From Cryoendolithus antarcticus (Eukaryota > Ascomycota > Dothideomycetes > Cladosporiales > Cladosporiaceae), in NCBI GenBank assembly GCA_002077065.1, contig NAJO01000006.1, forward strand, positions 1,054,001 through 1,118,000: DNA of 64,000 bases, given 5' to 3'. The stretch's first letter is position 1. Each line of letters opens with the position of its first letter. A program made the position numbers and the translations under genes. The notes below the pieces were generated by a model. It saw only the letters and a list, made by a program, of their open reading frames with translations, was not told where the DNA came from and did no database searches. Shown one piece after another: positions 1-11,118 of this stretch.

Positions 1-215
1 CTCTTCCACTATACACGAGAGAACCGACGACTGCGCCTCATTGGGTGATCATAATCGCCCGTCGCCCACACTGCATAGCCCCCGCTCACCATTCCCCATC
101 TCCTGTAATTTTGATCGATAGGCCTTGTCCAAGTATTGAGAGACTGCTTGACCTGACCTAGTTTGACTCGATTCGTTCATTGGATCGGTCTACCGAAGCC
201 TACTTGACGAGTGTA

Positions 216-1466
216 ATGAGTGAAAAGTATCAGCCCCCAGGAGGACCACCTCCAGGGTATGAACCACAACGACCGGCTGCTACAAGCAACTATGGGTCAA
301 ACAACCCGTTCCGCAACGGGCAGGCACAGCAGCATCAATCGATGAGCGATCAACCGCCAAGCTATCAGGCACCCCAAGGCCCGCCACCTCAATGGAACGA
401 TCAAAAGCGTGCCGGACCAGAGGACGGTTATCGCCCTCCCCCAGGACCACCGCCGGCGATGCAAGGGTCTCATTCTGGCTATCAACCACCCCAAGGGCCC
501 CCTCCATCGTTCGCTGGCGGCGACTATGAAGCACCACCAGGGCCCCCGCCTTCACATTCGAGCAAGGGCAATGAGCATGCACCGCCGCCTGGTCCTCCTC
601 CTATGCAGAATTCCAGCGAGCCAGCTCCACCACCCTACGACCCCTGGATGGCTGTGCCAGACAATGCCCTTCTGCCTCCTCCACCCTCATTCAAGCAGGA
701 CACATCGCCCACCGCAAACGCAGATTACGATGATGCAACTCGTGGTCATACCTGGATCCGCAATAACCCTTTGTGGCAACCCAGACAGCACGACCAGCAG
801 ACCCTCACTCGCATAAGCTACGGCGATGTCCGTCTCACGACCCCACCGAACACCAAGAACGTCTCTCTTGAATCGCGTCGCCCGGGTCAAACTCACATTC
901 GCACAACTTCGAAATGCACAGATACTATCTTCCTATCAGACATACCCGTCTACGCTGCACTGAGTGACAATCCACTCATGACAGAACGGGCGAAGACGGT
1001 GTACTTCGAGATCCAAGTCCTCGCCATGGGCTCCAACATACCCGGTTCTGGCGACGCTGGCATAGCCATCGGCTTCGTCGCACCTCCATACCCCAGCTGG
1101 CGTCTTCCTGGCTGGCATCGCGCCTCACTCGGCGTACATGGAGACGACGGACGAAGGTACGTTGACGACTCGTATGGTGGCAAAGACTTCACGCATGCGT
1201 TTCGTAGAGGCGATGTAGTAGGCATTGGCATGCACTACCAGATTCCCTTCCAGGCGGGCGGAAAGCCAAGGTGTGAGGTGTTCTACACGAGGAACGGGAA
1301 GAGGGAAGGCAGCTGGGATCTGCATGAGGAGCGGGATCGGGATCAGGAGGAAGGTGACGTGACGGGACTGGAGGGCGAGAATGATCTGCTCGCTGCTGTG
1401 GGTTGCTTTGGTGGAGTAGAGTTTGAGGCGAGGTTCAAGAGGGAGGAGTGGAAGTTCAGTCCCTGA
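216..1466 (+). CDS. Proline-rich SPRY-domain protein
   Basis: Single-exon gene of 416 codons. The frame is open upstream, but the first ATG is at 216 (MSEKYQPPGG), so I start there. Residues 1-150 are low-complexity and rich in proline, glycine and tyrosine, with five or six copies of a PPGPPP-like block (for example PPGGPPPGYEP and PPPGPPP). The C-terminal 230 residues form a SPRY/B30.2-like domain: a strand with TVYFEIQVL, then DAGIAIGFVAPPYPSWRLPG, GWHRASLGVHGDDG and a late CEVFYTRNGK. SPRY domains bind proteins, and the PPxY-like prolines could be WW-domain ligands, so an adaptor role is possible but inferred. The exact biological role is unknown to me. It converges with the sugar transporter that ends at 1982. 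Confidence 0.8.
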   Translation: MSEKYQPPGGPPPGYEPQRPAATSNYGSNNPFRNGQAQQHQSMSDQPPSYQAPQGPPPQWNDQKRAGPEDGYRPPPGPPPAMQGSHSGYQPPQGPPPSFAGGDYEAPPGPPPSHSSKGNEHAPPPGPPPMQNSSEPAPPPYDPWMAVPDNALLPPPPSFKQDTSPTANADYDDATRGHTWIRNNPLWQPRQHDQQTLTRISYGDVRLTTPPNTKNVSLESRRPGQTHIRTTSKCTDTIFLSDIPVYAALSDNPLMTERAKTVYFEIQVLAMGSNIPGSGDAGIAIGFVAPPYPSWRLPGWHRASLGVHGDDGRRYVDDSYGGKDFTHAFRRGDVVGIGMHYQIPFQAGGKPRCEVFYTRNGKREGSWDLHEERDRDQEEGDVTGLEGENDLLAAVGCFGGVEFEARFKREEWKFSP

Positions 1467-1981
1467 GATGCGTGATAAAGTGGGACATTCGTGCATCTTG
1501 TTGGTTCCTGGGCGTGTGTATCTAAACGTCAAGCACTCACTACCATAGCCTAAATCTGACGAAGTCTATGAGAGACATGCTTAGCGAAGTTCATCGTCAC
1601 GAGTATCGCAGTCTCGCTTCACCTGTCAAGAAAGTTTGCAGCAGATTCCCTGTCCTTTGAACTTCCTCGTTGGAAGTCTATGGTAGTGCAAAGCACAGCT
1701 GACTTGCATGACATATGTGGGATTCTCCAGGACTACTCCGCTATGCTCAATCAAACAGTGGAGGTGCCAGTTGATGGGAGTGATCTCTCCTTTTCACCCT
1801 GCAGGGCGAGGTTGAGTAACACATGTAGCGAATATGCAGCATACTGACGAGGCTTAAATCATTGCGGAAGTATGTACAGCAACGCCTGCAAAGCTTCAAC
1901 AATTCGCCTGCCCCAGACGCAAACCCACATTCATTCGATTCATTCATGGCCTCCCACCCCAGGTCACAAAGCTGAAACCCT
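1467..1981. other. Convergent intergenic region
   Basis: This lies between the 3' ends of the SPRY gene and the transporter gene. I see no conserved reading frame or RNA gene; it presumably holds both 3' UTRs. Confidence 0.5.
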
Positions 1982-3782
1982 CTACTCTAGAGAGCCCCGC
2001 TTCTCCGAGTGCTGCGCTCCCTTCAGATCAGCAGTGCCCATGATCTCGTCATTTTCGGCCACGAAAGCCTTGTCGCCAAAGGCAACAGCAATCTCCTCGA
2101 GCGTGTGTCCAGCAGTCTCGACATAGTACCAGTAAGCAAGACCTGCGGAGAAGAGACAGAAGCCGGCGATGACAACGTAGAAGAAGCCGTGGATACCGGC
2201 GAAGGCGTCGGGAGCCACCATGCCGATGATGCTGTCACTGATGTCAGTTCGATCCATGTTCACGTAGGATGCTCAGGCTTACAAGTTAAAGATCCAGTTT
2301 GAGGCAGTGGCCAATGCCATTCCCTTACTTCGTCCACGGAGAGGGAAGATCTCTGCAGGTAGCAACCAGGGCATGGGGCCCCAGGTGAAGCCGTACACAA
2401 TGTTGTAGAGCATAATGAACGCGTATTGGCCGTAGGCTTTGGTGTTGGGGGCTAGATCGGCTTCGTTGAAAACGCAGACGATGGAGAGCAGGGCGGCCAT
2501 GAGGACACCACCGAGGATCAGTAATGGGCGACGACCCCAGTGGTCTGCGAGCCACCATGTTGCAACTGTCGCAGCTGTGTACGGGATGGCGTTGGCGCCA
2601 GTGAACAAGAGGGACTTCCGCTCGCTGAAGCCAACCGCAGCTAGCGTCGACGGCAAGTAAAATGAGATGATGTTGATCCCGTTAAGCTGTGCGAACATCT
2701 GGACGGTGATGCCAATGATAGTGCGTTTACGGTATCGGGTGAACATTTCCTGCACCATGGTCAGCGATTGGTGCACGGACGCCGTGTTGCAGCTGCGGCT
2801 TGTTTCACAACTGCAGAGCTTTTCGTCTTCACACTGGAGGGGAAGCAACACTTACAGTCCAACCCGCGGATCCCAAGCTCTCTTCATAGCGTACAGCTTC
2901 CTGGATCTCGAGGAACACTTTTTGAACGTGTTCTGCCTCAACATCACCGTTGCTGTGAAGATCGGCCACTGTTTGCAAGCTCTCTTTCAGAAATCCGGCC
3001 TTAGCCAACCACCGAGGGGTCTCTGGGAGGTAGAAGGACATGACCAGGAGCAAGAACGACAGAGCAATCTGAATGATGAATGGGCCTTGCCAGCTCATCG
3101 AACTCGGAAGCGTGAAGTTAAATCCGTAGTCGACCCAGCAGGATAACATGTAACCAGCGATGAGAAAGGTGTATTCGATGCCGACCATCAGGCCGCGGCG
3201 GTGAGGTGCAGCGATCTCGCTTTGAATTACAGGAACTGTCATTGACAGAAAACCTACACCAACGCCTTGTAGGGTGCGACCAGCGACGAAAGTGTTGAAG
3301 CCCGGGGCGAACATCTGCATGAACGCAGTGACGAAGTAGATGAAGCCACCGATGCGCACGCAGCGCTTCCGGCCGATGATGTCTCCGAGTCTCCCTGCCA
3401 TGAGTGCACCTACAGCAGCAGAGGCTTGAAGACAAGCCACGGAGATGCCGGTGATCGAAGGGTTGACGGTAGCGAGTGATCCATCAGCGCCACCATAGGC
3501 CGAGAAGAACTTGGCGATGAAGATAGGGTTGACTAGTAGACCAGACATGATACCAGAGTTGTAGCCAAAGAGGGCATCGCCCAAGCTGCCGAAGCCGCAT
3601 GTTGCAAAGAGCAAGGCCTTGCCCTTGATTGGGTATCTCGCGCTGACCTTCTTAGGCCTCAGCTTGCGTTCGAGCCAGCTGGCGTTGGGTGAGACAATTG
3701 GTTGATCACCGCGGTCGTATAGGATGCTGGCGTTGCGTTCGTGAGCAACGCTCGATCGACGTCGGTCGGTAGGGGCACTCAT
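1982..3782 (-). CDS. MFS sugar transporter (sugar porter family)
   Basis: Three exons: 3782-2856, 2749-2283 and 2231-1982, giving 547 aa. The introns are 106 nt and 51 nt (GTAAGT and GTAAGC donors). Joining them restores GWT-EMFTRYRKR and NWIFN-FIIGMVAPD, both typical of fungal sugar porters. Family marks include GYNSGIMSG in TM1, GRLGDIIGRKR after TM2, PETPRWL at the end of TM6, QLNGINIISFYLP in TM7, GRRPLL between TM8 and TM9, and ETAGHTLEEI near the C terminus. About 12 membrane spans are expected. It would import a hexose, pentose or related sugar across the plasma membrane; the substrate cannot be read from sequence. The GTG-initiated frame extends upstream, but the first ATG is at 3782. 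It is head-to-head with a Zn2Cys6 regulator 737 bp away, a possible controller. Confidence 0.93.
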
Positions 3783-4519
3783 GCTTGCGACGTAGATTGG
3801 TGGAGCAAAGGACGCTGTTGGAGCTTTGGTGGAAGACACCGATGGAACTTGATACTGAATCCATCATAAGTGGCAGTAGATCCACTAGATATATACCAGA
3901 CGACTCCATCTTGGCGCACTCTGCTGCGTTCCGGTCCTGATTATGGCACAGTTGTGGAGATGGAGCCAGAGCTGGTGTCCACGGTGTCCACGGTTCCTAC
4001 GGCGTTTCGATTTCCCCAGACTTTTCTCCACAATCCACCCCTGTTCGGATCTCAATATCTCTGTGTGACTGTGGCCAGCCCCATTGTTGCCCACATGGCT
4101 GGCCACAATGTCCCGCCCACGCGAGCGTCTCTGTCTCCACGGAATCTTTGGAGAGGCACGAGACACCGAGTTGTTGTACTAAAACAGCTGGCCGCTCAAC
4201 TCTATGGCAACGCAGAGTTCTTCGCGCGATCAAGTCATGAGCCGCAATACCTCCGGTTTAGACACCTGCAGTAAAGGAGAAATACTCTGCGTACAGTACC
4301 TGCGACCTTCCCTACGCTCTCGATCTCGGCTCCGACTTTGGACTCAGACGAGCTACCTCCGCCGGCAACAGAGCTCGGGACATCCCAGCGACGGCAAGTA
4401 ACGGCGTTGGGCGGGGTCAGAGCAGCCTAGGCCTCGGGTATGCAGTCAGCGAGCTATCCGCAGGGCGCTTTTATTCCGATTCCGTCGGATCGCTCTGCTC
4501 GTCCGGCGCTTGACTCTCG
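3783..4519. promoter_or_regulatory. Divergent promoter, transporter and Zn2Cys6 regulator
   Basis: This is 737 bp between two divergent starts. It holds a perfect 11-bp inverted repeat (TGTGGCCAGCC at 4070-4080, its complement at 4097-4107, spacer 16 bp). It also holds CCG-N7-CGG at 4476-4488, 32 bp before the regulator ATG, a spacing and sequence of the kind Zn2Cys6 dimers bind. Function is inferred. Confidence 0.45.
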
Positions 4520-7308
4520 ATGGACTCTCAGACACCGCTCGCTACTAGAGTCAGCAAGGCTTGCGATCGCTGCCGGCGGAATAAGTCAAGGGTAAGTATT
4601 TGTTGTAAGCTCTGGCATCTGTGAAGACTTGGCTCCCATCGCTTCTCCGAACGCCGTCAGTATGAGCAACGCTAATGTAGACATGGCTTCTGCTGTGCAT
4701 CTGTCGCTGCCACAATGTCGAAAGTCTTACCCTGGAGCAGGTTCCATGTCTTTTCTCTGGCGGTACAGCATGCTCTATCTCACACTTGGGAGTGTACTGG
4801 TAGAAGCATTAGAGAGCCATCACATTTCTGGGATAGCTCAGTTTTCGCGGGATTACAGAGTGCGCTGACCAGATCTTGATCAAGTGCGACGCGTATAGAC
4901 CCTGCTCGCTATGTCTTCGAAGCAACAACGAGTGTGTCACGACCAACGATCGGACAAGCCAGACAAAGCCTCGATCTGCAACGAAGCATGCATTGGATAC
5001 GTCGTCGAGCGTTGAGCAGACCTCGAAGCGACCTCGATCGTCATCAAATCAACATGTCGATCATCCGGAAGACGCGCATCGTCGTCACTTTTCGATTCCA
5101 CCATTCACACCAAGTGTCGGAGTCGACGTAGTTAACGACCATGCTCGGTCGTACTCGAATGACGAGGCGCGACCTACGACATCTTCGGAAGACCTTAGCA
5201 AGAGCACAAACGATCATACAACTACCTCGTCGCAGGACTATCAGACCTTTGTCCCTCGCGTCAATACAATGGCCAACAACGTTTATGCAGGTAGCAGCAT
5301 GGTCACACCAAGTCTCCTGCTACATAGTCTACCGCCCGACGACGTGATGGACGCCTTCTTGGACGAGTACTTCAGCTCTGTCCATTGGTTCTCCCTGGTA
5401 GTCTACGGTCCACGTTTCCGCACTGCCCTCGAGCGCGTACGTAGCGGTAGTTCAAGATCATCGCAACGTCCCTTCCTGCTTCTGCTCTCGATCGTGCTAG
5501 GCCTCGGCGCGTGGTACCGTGGGCAACATACCCAAGCTATCAATGGCCCTTCGCCCGATCAATCGAGGGCGTGGAGTAAGAAGCTAGTCGAAAACGTCGA
5601 AACACAGATCATCAAGCTTTTAGACCAGAGCTCTGTTGTTGCAGTACAAACAGTGATCCTGTTGGGCTCCTTCTTTGTCTATCATGGGCGTCCAAATCTC
5701 TCCTTCTCGTTATTGGGTGCTACGGTGAAGATAGCACACGCAGCTGGGCTACATAAGCGTCCCTTGAACGTGAGCTACGATGAGATGGAAGAACGCAAGC
5801 GCGTGTGGTGGACGTTATACACTTGGGATAGGTCCGCGTTTCGATGAAAGAGAGACAACACCGATCACTGACTTCAAACAGGTTCGCCTCTATCACATAC
5901 GGCCGACCCGTAAGCATCGATGACAAAGATTGCAACCTTCCAATGCCTGAAGACGTGTCGGAGAATATTGACTTCAGTCGTACTGCCGAGAATGGTAGCA
6001 CTTCTGTGTGTTTCTCGACGTATCAACGCGAATTGAACAGGATCTACCTGATAGCTTCGCCGGCTATCAAGAAGATGTACAGTGCACCCGAGACACTACA
6101 ACACACACACGCTGGGGATTACTTCATGTTGGCTGAGAGCGTGACGCAGAGACTATGCGATTGGCACCGTATGTTGCCTGATCATCTCACGCTCAGCCTC
6201 GAAGACGACTGTCCTACGACGATGACGCCTGAAGCAAAAGCACACTGCCTGCAGGCTTTGTCTTTGCAACTCACTTTGGACAGCCTCTTGATCATTCTAC
6301 ACCGACCCTTTTTGAAGCGTCACCTCTCCATTCTCCAGAGCCATGGTCTTGCAGGCGACCATGGACTTGGCGTGTCTAGCCTCGACACGAATGACTCGAA
6401 CGGCCCCGTGTTCTCTACGAGGGCCTCTTCTGAGGAGACTCACCCAATGATGAGTAGCTCAAGCCGGCAACAGTGGTGGGATGCTGCTACTCGTACGTCC
6501 AGAGTGACTGAGCTGCCCCAGTTGACCCAATTCGCCACCGACAGTCACCTTGTAGCATTCCTTGCAATCAATCTGTTCAACGCTGCTATCGTGATGGTCG
6601 TGATATCTCTCTCCGACCCACTAATGGATCGCACTCAAGAAGCCAAGCGAGCTATAGCGCGCATATACCGACTGCAAGAAACTCTGGGAGAAAGGTCGAC
6701 CTTATCGAAACAAAGTACCCGGATCCTGCGTAGTCTTGTGCATCTCCTCCTGCGCCGGGAGTCGGACGTGATTCTCGCACCTCTGGTATCTCGACAAGAT
6801 GACAGTGGTACCACACCGAGCACCAGCACAGCATGGCAATCCAGAGTTCCGCCGTTGAGTGTTCGAGACACACTTGCTGCACCGTTGGGTTCACGTTGGA
6901 CTCAAGAGAACACCGCCGACGGAAGCGGCTGGCAGCATGCCACTACCATGCCACTAGACGACAGCCTTGCATTCGTTCAACGAGGTGAGATCATCGAGTT
7001 TCCACCTTTCCGAAATCTGTACTGACATGAGCGTCACAGCCATCGCGGTGCCACAGGTACCACGCTCGACTTCCTTTCCGAGTCTCTCGCAGCCGTCCAC
7101 GACATTCCAGCAATCTCCAAGCACCAACACGCACGGCATCAGTAGCATGGACTGGTCAACCACAGCTGCAGAGAGTCGTGACGTCGATCTTGCAGCCGAC
7201 GGGAGTGACTGGAGTATTGGAGAGGCTGATGCAGGAGATGGGCTGTATTGGTTTTGGGACCCGAGCTGGGATCATCTGGATGGAACTACATTGCCGTCAC
7301 AACATTGA
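4520..7308 (+). CDS. Zn2Cys6 transcription factor (fungal_trans type)
   Basis: Four exons: 4520-4591, 4885-5831, 5882-6984 and 7040-7308, giving 796 aa. Exon 1 is only 72 nt and ends KACDRCRRNKSR; exon 2 starts CDAYRPCSLCLRSNNEC. Together they give a perfect C-x2-C-x6-C-x5-C-x2-C-x6-C zinc cluster, which fixes the 293-nt first intron even though it is long for this locus. The middle-homology region follows: DDVMDAFLDEYFSSVHWFSL, then RVWWTLYTWDR-FASITYGRP across a 50-nt intron. The C terminus is Ser/Thr-rich and ends in an acidic, aromatic tail (GLYWFWDPSWDHLDG) that could be an activation segment. It is a nuclear DNA-binding regulator; its target is not known, but the divergent sugar transporter is an obvious candidate. 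Confidence 0.9.
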
Positions 7309-8130
7309 CCCGCACATTATTGTAGCCCGAGATTAGTTCTTTAACTTTCTTCCAACGGCGGTCAAAGACTTCGCCAAGCCTGCAAGACCGCGAGCTTGTA
7401 CAGCCAAGGTCTCACTCTCGCACAAGCCACTCGCTTACAAAGACGCGGCTATCGCAACGACAGGCCAGATATGCCGGCACGTGGTTAGTGGGTCGAGTCA
7501 ATCTCTGCATATTGTAGCCACGACTCTGGACCCTGCAAACTTGTGGCTTCGATGCACCTGAACGCACTCCCAGGCAGGCTGGCGAATGCAGTGAAGACGT
7601 ACTATCACACGCAATCCGTTCCGCCAGCCACAGAGATGCGCCAAGTGAAATGTCTCGTTTGCTCATGGGAACAGGCGTCAGCTAGTGCCTGTCGTCCTGC
7701 GACTCACCGCCTGTCGAAAATGTTCAACAGTGCCGAACCTTTGGCGATCCACCACTCCAAATCTTCACACGTCCGACCCATACCTTCATACAATAAGCTC
7801 CGCCGGCACAGAAGGGCATGTCCAGGCCAAGCCACTATGCCAGCACCAAGCGACAGCGATCAAAGTGGAGGTCTAGTGAGTAGCGTCGTAGTACGAGATT
7901 CTACGCCGTCTAGCTGTCTCTGATCAAGGAACCGCGATCGTCCAAGGAGGGGGGCCATTTGAACCCGGTTGTTCAAATCGACTCATCGACAATACCGGTG
8001 GTCGGAATTCATATTGTCCCGAGTCTCCACGGCAGCAAGAGAGATCTGTCGTCAATGCCGCGAATATCTCGAGAATCAAGAGATCTTCGCGGTCATTTCC
8101 TCAGGCTACGACTCGTTCACTTTGCAAACC
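7309..8130. other. Convergent intergenic region
   Basis: 822 bp between the 3' ends of the regulator and the glycosylase. The open frames here are short, low-complexity and unrecognised, and I call no gene. Confidence 0.4.
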
Positions 8131-9081
8131 TCACCCCGGCACTGCAGTCGCCTGACTCCTCTCCCTCCTCCGCTGCTGCACCCACTCTCCAAATGGTTTC
8201 CAGATAGCCACCTTCTCCGCCGGCTTCGTAGATGCACTCAGTCCACTCGTCGAGCTCGAGACAAATGCCCTCGCACCCTCCCATCCTTCACACACCCCCA
8301 TTCTCTCCCTCTGAGCCTGCCACCCGTACTCAAACTCCCCTTTCTTCAGTTCGCGCTTATACCGCCAACGCCAGATCGCTTCCCAGATCCCTTTCCCAAC
8401 AATACACACAGCCTCGGGTCGATACTTACGGATCTTCTCCTCAAGGATTGAAGTACCGGCTGACATCTCAGCCTTGCTGAGCTGTGCCGCGTCTTTCGAG
8501 GGCCGGGAGACAATGTTAGTGTTTCCCATACTATAAAGGCGGGGCAAGTCAACGTCTTGCTCGGGCTTCAGGCGGACGGGAGTGCAGCCTGAGGAGTGCA
8601 GGAGTTTCCAGAACATGTTGCTGGGGTGTGCGTAGGCGTGGCCGGCCTCGGCGGTTCTGATACCGGGATTCGTGCCGACGAAGATGCAGATGAGATTCGG
8701 GGCGAGGGTGTCGGTTAAAGGTGAGAGGTGCTCGAATGCTTCTGGTCCTGTGTACTTACTCGGGGTGCGGCGTTTCTTGGCTGGGGATGGCAAGACCGCA
8801 GGCTTCACGTCCAGACCCGTTGGCTCGAGCTTGCGTTTGCGAGTACTTCTCGAAGTGGGAGTTACTGGCAGCTGACCAGACGAGCTCGTGCCATTGGAAT
8901 CGTCGTGTCGAAAGCGTTGAAGCGACGTGGCAAATGTCGACTCCCTCGCTTCAGTCTTGACTTCCTCAGGACTTTCGTCCTCCAGTCTCCTCTCGGTCTC
9001 GACCTGGGGCTCGGAGACGCTCTGACCCTCGATAGTCGCTCTCTGAAGTGCTAGTTCTACTTTCTCACCGGTCTTCGTCAT
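8131..9081 (-). CDS. G/T(U)-mismatch DNA glycosylase (Mug/TDG family)
   Basis: Single exon, 316 aa from the ATG at 9081; the frame runs upstream from a TTG, which I do not use. The first 110 residues are charged and disordered, with basic clusters (RKRKLEP, PAKKRRTPSK) that look like nuclear-localisation signals. The uracil-DNA-glycosylase fold starts near residue 125. Motif A is CIFVGTNPGIRT (about 133-143), with the asparagine that positions the water in TDG enzymes. HPSNMFWKLLHSSG and TNIVSRPSKDAAQLS follow, and motif B is SSSTSGLS. It should remove uracil or thymine from mismatches with guanine in base-excision repair. The family assignment is strong; the precise base preference is not visible. 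Confidence 0.92.
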   Translation of the reverse strand: MTKTGEKVELALQRATIEGQSVSEPQVETERRLEDESPEEVKTEARESTFATSLQRFRHDDSNGTSSSGQLPVTPTSRSTRKRKLEPTGLDVKPAVLPSPAKKRRTPSKYTGPEAFEHLSPLTDTLAPNLICIFVGTNPGIRTAEAGHAYAHPSNMFWKLLHSSGCTPVRLKPEQDVDLPRLYSMGNTNIVSRPSKDAAQLSKAEMSAGTSILEEKIRKYRPEAVCIVGKGIWEAIWRWRYKRELKKGEFEYGWQAQRERMGVCEGWEGARAFVSSSTSGLSASTKPAEKVAIWKPFGEWVQQRRRERSQATAVPG

Positions 9082-9590
9082 AGTATCACTCTCCAAACGG
9101 GATTGCCTTAGCTTGCCACAAGGCAGCTTGATCAGCTGTCGAAAGAACAGTCTGCCGTCCAATGATCGGTCGCTTCGCCGGACTCGAGTCAACAGTCTGT
9201 AAAAGAATCGCCCTCAAGCACCTCTTGAGTCGATGAACGACAATGTGGCGTACTCTAGGGTTCGGTCCATCTCTAAAGGCGTATACTTTGGTCTCTAGCA
9301 CATCTCGTAGGCGATGATGGAGGCATTGACCGTGATGCACGCATGCTGGCACGGGAATGGTTCACAAATGGCAATGATTGTAGTTCGTGTCGCGTGTTGT
9401 CACGGGTCCAGCGCTGGGAGACACGACCTCAATGAAGTGACGTCGAGACGTTGTGAACCGTGCTTTCAAATCGTGTATCGATCATCCCTTCCTCCATCCA
9501 CATGACATACGCGTGTCGGTAGCTGCCCTGTGATTCCCAGCCACGAGGCCCGTCTCGTCTGGACCATGGGTCCCCCACCTCCACCCCACC
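9082..9590. promoter_or_regulatory. Divergent intergenic region
   Basis: 509 bp separating the glycosylase start from the metallo-beta-lactamase-like start, presumably both promoters. No distinctive element was seen. Confidence 0.4.
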
Positions 9591-10694
9591 ATGTCCGCTA
9601 GCCCCTCCACCCAGCTGCTTGCCGACCTTCGCTCCGCTATGACAGCAGCCCTCTCATCCCGCCGCCCAGTCCTCCACCACCTAAACGCAGACAACTCCTG
9701 GCTCCTCCAGATCCCGCGCCCCACCTCCGCCACCCGAAAGGGCTCCCGGATCTACTACAACATCCTCATAGACCCCTGGTTCACGGGCGGCCAAACGGAT
9801 ATATCCTGGTGGTTCTCGCTGCAATTCCATGCTATCCCGAGCGCCGTGCAGAGTATAAGGGAAGTGGAGGAGCTGATATGGAGGAACGAGGCAGTGGCTA
9901 GAGGGGAAGACGAGAACGACGGGGAGCAGCATGGCGAAGGGGCTATCGATGCCGTGGCAATTAGTCACGAGTTCACGGATCACTGTCATGAGGAGACGTT
10001 GAGGGAGGTGGGGAAGGATGTGCCTATCTTTGCAGCGAAGAAGGCTGCGAAGCTCATTCAGGGCTGGCACCACTTTCGCACCGTGGTCAGTGTGCCTGTC
10101 TATAAGCCTGGAGACGGGCTAGACTGGCGGGAAACAAGTCTCCTTCCGCTACCGGCTTGGATTGGAATCTCCAGGCTTGAGCAGAAGAGCGACCCCGTCG
10201 GACTACATGCTGCGCTTATGATCGCGTTTGACAACGGACGCCGCTCGTCAGCCGCAGGACACAGCGTCGAGCACATCGACGAAGAGGACATCGCTGAGGC
10301 ACTCTTCCACACACCTCACGGTATCTCCCACGTGGCAATTGCTACGATTATTCAGCAAGCCGACCCTCCGATCCGCACTATAGCCCTACTGCACGGTCTC
10401 AGTGACGTAAAAGTAGGCGAGACACCTCTCGGCGCTGCGCTACAGATCAACCTCGGCGCCAGGAATGGCGTTTCCGTCCAGCAAGCGCTGCAGGCGAGAT
10501 TTTGGTTTGGTACGCACGACGAGGTGAAGAAAGGCTCCGGCATCGTCGCCAAGATGATCAAGTCGCGGAGCATGCCACTAGACGCTGTGCTTGCAGAGGA
10601 GCGGAACAGGGGTAGGCTGTCCCCAGAATCGGCAAAGGCGTGTCTAGCATCTTATGAGGAGTTGGGAAGCGGCATTAGCAGAGTACTGGATTGA
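9591..10694 (+). CDS. Metallo-beta-lactamase-fold protein
   Basis: Single exon, 367 aa, ATG at 9591. The metal-binding loop reads AVAISHEFTDHCHEETL: the first His, the Asp-His pair and a following His are present, but the second His of the classic HxHxDH is phenylalanine. From memory, related fungal proteins also show an HxFTDHCH form, so this looks like a family trait and not damage. YNILIDPWFTGGQTDISWWFS just before it matches the usual strand carrying a DPW motif in UlaG-like members. Two-thirds along, HIDEEDIAEALFHTPHGISH is consistent with the end of the fold. It is probably a cytosolic hydrolase of unknown substrate. Confidence 0.75.
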   Translation: MSASPSTQLLADLRSAMTAALSSRRPVLHHLNADNSWLLQIPRPTSATRKGSRIYYNILIDPWFTGGQTDISWWFSLQFHAIPSAVQSIREVEELIWRNEAVARGEDENDGEQHGEGAIDAVAISHEFTDHCHEETLREVGKDVPIFAAKKAAKLIQGWHHFRTVVSVPVYKPGDGLDWRETSLLPLPAWIGISRLEQKSDPVGLHAALMIAFDNGRRSSAAGHSVEHIDEEDIAEALFHTPHGISHVAIATIIQQADPPIRTIALLHGLSDVKVGETPLGAALQINLGARNGVSVQQALQARFWFGTHDEVKKGSGIVAKMIKSRSMPLDAVLAEERNRGRLSPESAKACLASYEELGSGISRVLD

Positions 10695-11118
10695 GCAGTC
10701 TGCATATTTGGATCAACGATACCCATGTACAAATATGTAAGATCTGGCATAAGAAGTTCATAAGAAATCCACTGCCGTATGGATGACTGGTTGCGCTCTC
10801 CATCTTGTATAGGTTCACGGCGACAGGCTCTGCATCTTATGTCGCGCCCAATTTGCTAACATTGTTGCGATATGAGTGATGCACGTGATAGACAACTGCA
10901 TCGGCTCAGAAGGCCAACCGTACTGATTGTTATCGTCTCACTATGGGCCTCGGCTAACATCGATCGTGCATACAACCTCAATGCCGAAGCTGCTCGAGTC
11001 TGACGATCCAAGGTAAAGTGCACATCTCGAACCTCCCCCAGTCAGTCTCTACTCCCCGTTATCCAAGAACGTTTTCTCTCTATCGCTCTCCCAAAGACGT
11101 CCTCCCATCCAGCCCACC
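10695..11118. other. Intergenic region
   Basis: 424 bp between two genes on the same strand. The last 80 bp are C/T-rich, as in a fungal 5' leader. Nothing else was seen. Confidence 0.4.

Noticed and set aside
180..215. Upstream extension of the SPRY gene from TTG
   Set aside because: Non-ATG starts are rare in fungal nuclear genes; the ATG at 216 starts a natural N terminus. The same reasoning was used for the TTG/GTG extensions of other genes.
4838..4890. tRNA-like TAGCTCAGTTTTCG (A box)
   Set aside because: The D stem does not pair and no B box follows at the right distance; it lies inside the first intron of a zinc-cluster regulator.
7951..8010. T-arm-like GTTCAAATC resembling a tRNA B box
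   Set aside because: No A box, no D arm and no matching acceptor stem upstream.
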